DNA from: a bacterium
GTDB lineage: Bacteria; Atribacterota; JS1; SB-45; 34-128
DNA: 18,352 bases
Direction: 5' to 3'
Assembly: GCA_018903015.1 (NCBI GenBank)
Contig: JAHIPR010000059.1
Coordinates: 1-18,352, forward strand
In this document: positions 13,002-18,352 of the stretch, in pieces
Position numbering within the stretch: position 1 is the first letter of the stretch
Layout of the letters: every line of letters starts with the position of its first letter
The notes under the pieces: generated by a model
Seen by the model: only the letters and a program-made list of their open reading frames with translations
What the model was told of the DNA's origin: nothing
Database searches by the model: none
Position numbers and translations under genes: made by a program

Positions 13002-14045
13002 ATGAATCAAGTTATAAATAATGAAATTTTAAAAATTGAAAAATTGAAGAAATACTTTCATATTGGAAAGGACAAGAAAGGTCCGATATACGTTCGTGCA
13101 GTAGATGGAGTGGACCTTAACATCAAGTATGGTGAGACTTTAGGATTAGTAGGAGAATCTGGCTCCGGGAAAAGCACCATTGCCTACACTGTCGTAGGTA
13201 TGTATCGTCCAACCTCTGGTCATATTTTGTTTAAAGGTAAAAATGTAGGTATTGAGGCATCAAAGAGGTCTTTATCTTCAAAAAAAGAAATTCAGATCGT
13301 ATTTCAGGATCCTGGGTCCTCCCTGAATCCCAGGCAAACGATTGAACAAATCCTGGCCTTGCCTTTCAGGATTCATACTCAGATGCCTAAAAGACAGTTC
13401 CGAGAAAAAGTGATTGAACTGTTGGAAAAGGTAGAACTCTCTCCCGACTATCTCTACAAATCTCCATCCTCAATCGGTGGAGGAGAAAAACAGATGGTCT
13501 CCATTGCCAGAGCTATGGCGTCGAATCCGTCATTGATTGTTCTCGATGAACCAACCTCAGCTCTGGATGTATCAGTACAGGCTAAAATTATAAATAAGTT
13601 AATAGATCTGCAAAAGGAGATGAATTTGTCTTATCTATTTATCACCCATGACCTGAGCTTAATGAGAAATGTTGCCAATAGAATTGCTATTATGTATCTG
13701 GGAAAGATCTGTGAAGTGGCTGAGTCTGTTACCTTCTTCGAAAAACCACTTCATCCGTATACTCAGATGCTGATCTCTTCAGTCCCGGTGATTACTGAGG
13801 AAGAAGAGAACTTAAAACCCAAAAAGGTCATTTCTACTGGGGAGATCCCAAGCCCGGTTAATATTCCCCCCGGATGTAGCTTCCATCTCCGATGTCCCTA
13901 CAAAATGCCCATTTGCTCGAAAATAGACCCGGAGATGATTGAGTTTTCTCCTGGACATATAGTTCGATGCCACCTATTTGCTAAACTGGAAAACAAAAAA
14001 CAAGAAAGGAGTGATTGGTGTGAAGAAGAGAGTGCTATATATTGA
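13002..14045 (+). CDS. dppF: Peptide ABC transporter ATPase, DppF/OppF type, with altered signature motif
   Basis: A 347-residue cytoplasmic ATPase, partner of DppD. Walker A GESGSGKS (51-58), Q-loop [10 protein letters not shown] (Gln102), Walker B LIVLDE (Glu183), D-loop SALDVS and H-loop His216 are canonical. The ABC signature, normally LSGGQ, reads IGGGE (158-162): the signature Ser is Gly and the Gln is Glu. Since each signature acts on ATP held by the partner subunit, the composite site formed with DppD's variant Walker A may be impaired. The C-terminal family tail [14 protein letters not shown] is present. GAGGTG at the end of dppD is its ribosome binding site. It overlaps the racemase gene by 26 bp. 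Confidence 0.94.
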   Translation: MNQVINNEILKIEKLKKYFHIGKDKKGPIYVRAVDGVDLNIKYGETLGLVGESGSGKSTIAYTVVGMYRPTSGHILFKGKNVGIEASKRSLSSKKEIQIVFQDPGSSLNPRQTIEQILALPFRIHTQMPKRQFREKVIELLEKVELSPDYLYKSPSSIGGGEKQMVSIARAMASNPSLIVLDEPTSALDVSVQAKIINKLIDLQKEMNLSYLFITHDLSLMRNVANRIAIMYLGKICEVAESVTFFEKPLHPYTQMLISSVPVITEEEENLKPKKVISTGEIPSPVNIPPGCSFHLRCPYKMPICSKIDPEMIEFSPGHIVRCHLFAKLENKKQERSDWCEEESAIY

Positions 14046-14691
14046 GCCTGTAGTAAGCGAGCTCGTTGATTCCTGGAAAGGGTATCTATCTCAATTTAAA
14101 GGCCCTGAGACGGAACTAGAAGTAACTTCTTTGACCGAGGGCCCTAGACACCTGGAATACTATTCCTACGGGTCACTGGTAGTGCCTAAAATTTTAAAAA
14201 TTATCAAAGAGGCAGAAAAAGAAAATTTTGACGCAGCAATCATCGGGTGCTTTTACGATCCCGGCTTAAGAGAAGCCCGAGAAATTGCGGAGAAATTGGT
14301 GGTCACTGCTCCGGCGGAAGCTTCAATGCATATTGCTGTGACTTTAGGGCAACGTTTTTCCATAATTGTGGGACGGACTAAATGGATACCTCTTATGAGA
14401 GAAAATGTCATCAAGTATGGATTTCAGGATCACTTAGCCTCCTTCCAGGCCATTGGCATGGGGGTACTGGACCTTCAGATGGACCCTGAAGAGACTAAAA
14501 GGAGGATAGTTCAGGCTGCGGAAAAAGCGATTGAACAGGATGGAGCGGAAGTTATCATCCTTGGCTGTACTCACCAATTTGGGTTCTATCAAGAGTTACA
14601 GGATGCTTTAGGGGTACCAGTTATAGATGTTGCTTTGGCTGCCTTAAATTACGCTGAATTCCTGGTGGATTTGAGAAATAAGCATGGATAG
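14020..14691 (+). CDS. Asp/Glu/hydantoin racemase-family protein, probably amber-shortened
   Basis: 223 residues of the cofactor-independent Asp/Glu/hydantoin racemase superfamily, which inverts the alpha carbon with two cysteines. Both are present: Cys77 in IIGCFYDPGLREARE and Cys183 in IILGCTHQFGF, each in the expected family context. The start GTG 14020 follows AAAGGAG by eight bases. GTG 14011 sits directly on that site and is less likely. The gene lies last in the operon, overlapping dppF, so a substrate related to imported peptides or amino acids is likely. It ends with TAG, the only amber among the gene ends in this window. The same frame then continues for 25 codons that resemble a racemase C-terminus, so the encoded protein may once have been 249 residues, or still be so by readthrough. 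Confidence 0.88.
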   Translation: MKKRVLYIEPVVSELVDSWKGYLSQFKGPETELEVTSLTEGPRHLEYYSYGSLVVPKILKIIKEAEKENFDAAIIGCFYDPGLREAREIAEKLVVTAPAEASMHIAVTLGQRFSIIVGRTKWIPLMRENVIKYGFQDHLASFQAIGMGVLDLQMDPEETKRRIVQAAEKAIEQDGAEVIILGCTHQFGFYQELQDALGVPVIDVALAALNYAEFLVDLRNKHG

Positions 14692-14769
14692 TATTTCAAC
14701 AAGAAGAATGAATATCTATCTCCTCCTCACGAAGAGATCGAAGCCTGGAAGCTCTCAGACCTTTTTTAG
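14692..14769 (+). pseudogene. In-frame continuation of the racemase beyond the amber codon
   Basis: Directly after TAG 14689-14691 the frame stays open for 25 codons to TAG 14767-14769. It contains NEYLSPPHEEIEAW, and proline-rich PP-x-EE tails of this kind close many Asp/Glu/hydantoin racemase-family proteins (recollection, not a search). This suggests a nonsense change in the last tenth of the gene. Whether the short protein is active, or readthrough occurs, cannot be told. Confidence 0.5.
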
Positions 14770-14857
14770 TTTCCCTAAGTCTTATATGATGGCTGGACAA
14801 ATTGGTTGGGATTACACGAGATTAGATATTGTTTCGGGCTTTCAGAAAAGGAATTAA
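14770..14857 (+). pseudogene. Scrap of a second NicX/aminopeptidase-T-like gene
   Basis: In the frame whose codons include 14786-14788, the sequence encodes SYMMAGQIGWDYTRLDIVSG, against SHMMAGQIGWSPNFESINGT at residues 188-207 of the intact gene (5701-5760). The DNA is also similar across ATGATGGCNGG. No more of the gene remains on either side and the frame closes at 14855-14857. It is consistent with a deletion that removed most of a paralogue between the racemase and the activase gene. Confidence 0.55.
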
Positions 14858-14906
14858 CAGTAGCCAGGGGACGATCCTTTAACAAATTATAAAGGGAACA
14901 TTTTTT

Positions 14907-15809
14907 ATGACCACAGGAACAGTTTTTAATATTCAAAGATATTCGATTCATGATGGACCTGGAATTCGAACTACAGTCTTTTTAAAAGGGTGTCCGCTTA
15001 ATTGCTGGTGGTGTCAAAATCCTGAAAGTCAGTTAAGCGGGCAAGAAATGATATTTTGGGGAGATAGATGTATAGGCTGCGGAGCATGTTCTACGATTTG
15101 TCCTTCTGATGCTATTCAGATAAAAAATGGTATTCCGGTTACTGAAAAAGAGAAATGCATTCTTTGCGGAAAGTGTATAGAAAAATGCCCGGCTCTAGCC
15201 CGAGAAATAATAGGGGAAAAACTAACCATCGAAGAGGTTATAAAAGAGATAGAAAAAGATCTGGTATTTTATGAAGAATCTGGCGGGGGAGTGACCTTCT
15301 CCGGTGGGGAACCCTTGGGGCAATCTGAATTTTTAGAGGGTCTCCTTAATGGTTGCAGAGAAAAGAAGATTCACACCGCAGTCGATACCTCCGGATATAT
15401 TTCCTGGGAAATTTTAAATAAAATATGCCCCAAAGTAGATTTATTTCTCTATGACTTAAAATTGATGGATATTGAAAGGCATAAAAAATATACCGGGGTA
15501 TCCAATGAGATCATTTTAGAAAATTTAAAGAAACTCTCCTCGGTACACCATAATATCTTTGTTCGTTTTCCGGTTATTCCTGGCATAAACGATGATTATC
15601 AAAATATCAAGGAAACGGGAGAATTTTTATCTTCCTTAAAGATTGCTCAGGTCAATCTTTTCCCTTATCACTATATAGGCATAGATAAATACAGAAGATT
15701 GGGAAGGACTTATAAGTTAGCAGCCACACAACCTTCTTCAGAGGAAAAATTATCCGAGATATCCGTGATTTTAAAGAAGTTTAATTTGAATGTAAAATTA
15801 AGAGGTTAA
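14907..15809 (+). CDS. hypE: Glycyl-radical-enzyme activase (radical SAM), probable HypD activator
   Basis: A 300-residue radical-SAM enzyme that cleaves S-adenosylmethionine to place the glycyl radical on its partner. The SAM cluster motif is C29-x3-C33-x2-C36 (CPLNCWWC). An inserted ferredoxin domain has two four-cysteine motifs: C55, C58, C61, C65 and C84, C87, C90, C94. The SAM-binding GGE lies at 133-135 in GVTFSGGEPL. The late blocks LYDLKLMD and FPVIPGIND are typical. AAAGGG is ten bases before ATG 14907. The dehydratase follows after five bases, with its ribosome binding site inside the final activase codons, so the pair is coupled. The symbol follows hydroxyproline use and is unrelated to the hydrogenase maturation gene of the same name. 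A broken copy of this gene lies at 1999-3716. Confidence 0.92.
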   Translation: MTTGTVFNIQRYSIHDGPGIRTTVFLKGCPLNCWWCQNPESQLSGQEMIFWGDRCIGCGACSTICPSDAIQIKNGIPVTEKEKCILCGKCIEKCPALAREIIGEKLTIEEVIKEIEKDLVFYEESGGGVTFSGGEPLGQSEFLEGLLNGCREKKIHTAVDTSGYISWEILNKICPKVDLFLYDLKLMDIERHKKYTGVSNEIILENLKKLSSVHHNIFVRFPVIPGINDDYQNIKETGEFLSSLKIAQVNLFPYHYIGIDKYRRLGRTYKLAATQPSSEEKLSEISVILKKFNLNVKLRG

Positions 15810-15814
15810 TCTAT

Positions 15815-18175
15815 ATGAATGAAAGAGTGAAAAAATTAAGACAGGAAAGTTTAGATACTCAATCTTATATTTCTATCGAGCGAGCAAATTTGGTAACTGA
15901 GGCGTATAAGAGGTATGAGGGAACAGTTTCGGTTCCTGTTCTTCGTGCTTTAACTTTTAGACATTTGCTGGAAAATAAAAGTATATATATTGGTGAAGGG
16001 GAGCTTATTATGGGAGAGCGGGGGGAGGCTCCAAAAGCTACTTCTACTTTTCCAGAATTATGCTGTCATAGTATTGAAGATTTTAATTTAATAAATGACC
16101 GTGAAAAGATTGCCTTTAAGGTGAGTGAAGAAGATAAAAAAATTCAAGAAGAGAAGATTATCCCTTATTGGGAAAACAGGTCAATGCGCAGTCGGATATT
16201 TAAAGAGATGACTCCGGAGTGGAAGGAATGTTACGTAGCCGGAATATTTACCGAATTTATGGAGCAGAGAGCCCCCGGACATACGGTGGCTGATGATAAG
16301 ATATATCATAAAGGTTTTTTAGATTTCCAGAAAGATATTAAAAAGAGTCTGCAGAACCTTGATTATTTAAATGACCCTGAAGCTTATGATAAACAGGAAG
16401 AATTAAAAGCTATGCTTATCTGCGCCAAGGCTATAATCAGGTTTGCTAAACGTTATACTGATAAAGCTTTAGAGATGGCCAAGAGTGAAAGAAATTCCCA
16501 AAGAAAGAAGGAGCTATTAAAAATCGCAGAGGTTTGTTCTCATGTTCCAGCTAACTCACCCCGAAACTTTTGGGAAGCTTTGCAAATGTATTGGTTTGTT
16601 CATGTAGGGGTTATTACTGAACTTAATACCTGGGATTCATTCAATCCAGGCAGATTAGACCAGCATCTATACCCCTTTTATAAAAAAGGAATAGAAGAAG
16701 GGACGTTGACTCAGGAGAAGACAAAGGAGCTCTTAGAGTGTTTCTGGATAAAGTTTAACAACCAGACGGCGCCGCCCAAAGTAGGAGTAACTTTAGCGGA
16801 AAGTGAGACTTATACCGATTTTGCCAATATTAATAATGGGGGATTAAAGGTTGATGGTTCTGATGGAGTAAATGACTTGACCTATCTGATACTCGATGTA
16901 ATCGATGAGATGAGATTATTGCAGCCCAGTACTAATATTCAATTGAGCCAGAAAAGTCCGGATAGGTTTTTAAAACGAGCTTGCGAGATAATTAGAAAAG
17001 GTTGGGGACAGCCTTCGGTATTTAATGCCGAAGAAGTTATCGAAGAGATGCTCAGACAGGGTAAATCTATAGAAGATGCCCGCTGTGGTGGTACGAGTGG
17101 TTGTGTAGAGACCGGTGCCTTCGGTAAAGAGAGCTACATCTTAACCGGATATTTTAATTTAGTAAAAGTTCTAGAGATAACTTTAAATAACGGTATTGAC
17201 CCTCAGACTGGTAAGAAAATAGGGAAAGAAACTGGCGAACCAACCCAATTTAATTCTTTTGAAGAATTAATGGCTGCCTTTAAAAGACAACTTCACCATT
17301 TTATAGATATAAAAATAAGGGGAAATAATATAATTGAAAGATTATATGCTATCTATATGCCCGCCCCATTCCTCTCCATAATAATTAGTGATTGTATTGA
17401 AAAAGGGAAGGATTATAATGCTGGCGGTGCTCGCTATAATACCGATTATATTCAGGGGGTAGGGATTGGGACTATCACTGACAGTCTTTCAGCAATTAAA
17501 TATCATGTCTTTGATCAGAAAAATATAAGTATGAAAAAATTAAAAGAAACATTGAAAGATAATTTTGTTAGCCACGAAGAGATACGCCAATTGTTTTTAA
17601 ATAAGACTCCCAGATACGGGAATGATGATGATTATGCCGATGATATTATGAAATTAGTATTTAATGCTTTTTATGAGGAAGTAAACGGAAGAAAAAATAC
17701 CAAAGGCGGAGTTTACAGGATTAATATGCTCCCTACAACCTGCCATATTTATTTTGGTTCAGTAGTGGGAGCTACACCAGATGGAAGAAGAGAGAAACAA
17801 CCGTTATCCGAAGGTATTTCCCCGGTGCAGGGGGCTGACCGTTTAGGACCTACAGCAGTTATTAAATCAGCAGCCAAGATGGATCAGGTAAAAACAGGAG
17901 GGACTCTTCTAAATCAAAAATTCACCCCCCAATTACTGGAGGGAGAAGAGGGGATAAATAGCCTTGCTCATCTGATCAGGGTCTACTTTAAATTAGGAGG
18001 GCATCATATACAATTTAATGTAATTAGTGCTGATACCTTAAAGGCTGCCCAAAAAGAACCTGAAAAATACCGAAATCTTATTGTGCGGGTAGCAGGTTAC
18101 AGTGATTATTTTAATAATCTCAGCAAGACCTTGCAAGATGAGATAATTAGCCGAACAGAACATCAATCTTGTTGA
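15815..18175 (+). CDS. hypD: trans-4-hydroxy-L-proline dehydratase, glycyl radical enzyme
   Basis: 786 residues. The enzyme uses a glycyl radical to dehydrate trans-4-hydroxy-L-proline to pyrroline-5-carboxylate, which other enzymes reduce to proline. The glycyl-radical loop is RVAGYSDYF (Gly761) and the active-site Cys430/Glu432 lie in GGTSGCVETGAFGKE. Residues I recall as important in the Clostridioides difficile HypD structure are all found at a constant offset of four: F148, His156, Asp274, Ser330, Asp335, F336, C430, E432, Y446 and G761. This separates it from pyruvate formate-lyase (Cys-Cys) and supports hydroxyproline over glycerol or propanediol as substrate. Length matches HypD. AGAGG nine bases before ATG 15815 lies in the activase end. 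The enzyme is oxygen-sensitive, so the cell lives without oxygen. No pyrroline-5-carboxylate reductase is in the window. Confidence 0.92.
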   Translation: MNERVKKLRQESLDTQSYISIERANLVTEAYKRYEGTVSVPVLRALTFRHLLENKSIYIGEGELIMGERGEAPKATSTFPELCCHSIEDFNLINDREKIAFKVSEEDKKIQEEKIIPYWENRSMRSRIFKEMTPEWKECYVAGIFTEFMEQRAPGHTVADDKIYHKGFLDFQKDIKKSLQNLDYLNDPEAYDKQEELKAMLICAKAIIRFAKRYTDKALEMAKSERNSQRKKELLKIAEVCSHVPANSPRNFWEALQMYWFVHVGVITELNTWDSFNPGRLDQHLYPFYKKGIEEGTLTQEKTKELLECFWIKFNNQTAPPKVGVTLAESETYTDFANINNGGLKVDGSDGVNDLTYLILDVIDEMRLLQPSTNIQLSQKSPDRFLKRACEIIRKGWGQPSVFNAEEVIEEMLRQGKSIEDARCGGTSGCVETGAFGKESYILTGYFNLVKVLEITLNNGIDPQTGKKIGKETGEPTQFNSFEELMAAFKRQLHHFIDIKIRGNNIIERLYAIYMPAPFLSIIISDCIEKGKDYNAGGARYNTDYIQGVGIGTITDSLSAIKYHVFDQKNISMKKLKETLKDNFVSHEEIRQLFLNKTPRYGNDDDYADDIMKLVFNAFYEEVNGRKNTKGGVYRINMLPTTCHIYFGSVVGATPDGRREKQPLSEGISPVQGADRLGPTAVIKSAAKMDQVKTGGTLLNQKFTPQLLEGEEGINSLAHLIRVYFKLGGHHIQFNVISADTLKAAQKEPEKYRNLIVRVAGYSDYFNNLSKTLQDEIISRTEHQSC

Positions 18176-18218
18176 AATAATTAGTGCAAAATTTAGTAGG
18201 GTAGTAAATAAACAAATT

Positions 18219-18327
18219 GTTAGTTAAAATAAAATGTTAGTTAAATTTCAAAAGTGGACTATTTAAGAATCAAAACTGGACTAAATTAAACTCAATATTT
18301 CTCTTAGTTACACTTTAAAAGTGGGCC
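18219..18327. repeat. Repeated motifs resembling an insertion-sequence end
   Basis: TGTTAGTTAAA occurs twice (18219-18229 and 18235-18245). Then TCAAAAGTGGACT (18248-18260) recurs with one change as TCAAAACTGGACT (18270-18282), 22 bp apart, and a weaker copy TTAAAAGTGGGCC lies at 18315-18327. Multiple CAAAAGTGGAC-like repeats at about two-helical-turn spacing just inside a TG end are typical of IS21-family termini, where the transposase binds. No transposase gene is visible before the window ends. Confidence 0.5.
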
Positions 18328-18352
18328 ATCTTTAGAGAGTAAAAATATACTA

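Noticed and set aside
14877..14895. Possible third GntR operator before the intact activase (core AACAAATT)
   Set aside because: Only 11 of 19 positions agree with the operator and the dyad symmetry is lost.
15815..18175. Annotation as pyruvate formate-lyase
   Set aside because: The active site is Cys-x-Glu (GCVE), not the Cys-Cys pair of pyruvate formate-lyase, and the substrate-contact residues follow HypD.
18207..18225. Operator-like core AACAAATTGTT after hypD
   Set aside because: Matches 12 of 19 operator positions with neither outer arm; likely chance in AT-rich DNA next to repeats.

Overview
The window is a plus-strand-only stretch of a low-GC, strictly anaerobic bacterial chromosome. 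Anaerobic life is indicated by an intact oxygen-sensitive glycyl radical enzyme with its radical-SAM activase at the right end. The lineage cannot be fixed from sequence alone. Low GC, promoters close to consensus and a large peptide-import operon would fit an Atribacterota-like or clostridia-like organism, but this is only a guess.

Layout. (1) Positions 1-1959: transketolase, cut at its N-terminus by the window edge. (2) Positions 1999-4072: a gutted first copy of a trans-4-hydroxy-L-proline dehydratase locus. The first 154 nt of an activase gene (hypE-like) remain, its middle is gone, its last codons survive at about 3674-3716, and the first ~99 codons of a dehydratase gene (hypD-like) follow. 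In place of the missing activase core sits a three-gene cassette: a HEPN-like protein, a MNT-type nucleotidyltransferase and a short RadC/JAB protein. It has its own consensus promoter with two palindromic operator-like sites. (3) Positions 4045-4788: an AT-rich GntR/FCD regulator with a consensus promoter and a large palindrome. (4) Positions 4881-14691: a long operon opened by a second copy of that promoter and palindrome. It encodes a NicX/aminopeptidase-T-like metalloenzyme, an M20 (PepT-like) peptidase, a nitroreductase, a DUF6092-like protein, a complete Opp/Dpp peptide ABC transporter (binding lipoprotein, two permeases, two ATPases) and an Asp/Glu/hydantoin-type racemase. (5) Positions 14692-14857: an in-frame racemase tail beyond an amber stop, then a scrap of a second NicX-like gene. 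(6) Positions 14907-18175: intact hypE-like activase and hypD-like dehydratase. (7) Positions 18219-18327: repeats resembling the end of an insertion sequence that continues off the window.

How it may work together. The GntR protein probably represses itself and the peptide operon through the shared palindrome. The transporter would import peptides, the two metallo-hydrolase-like enzymes would process them, and HypD would dehydrate released trans-4-hydroxyproline to pyrroline-5-carboxylate. The link between the peptide operon and hydroxyproline is an inference from proximity. The identification of HypD rests on conserved active-site residues. The clearest unusual features are the cassette-gutted duplicate hyp locus, the duplicated GntR promoter-operator, the HEPN-MNT-RadC gene trio, the amber-interrupted racemase and the degenerate ABC signature in the second transporter ATPase.
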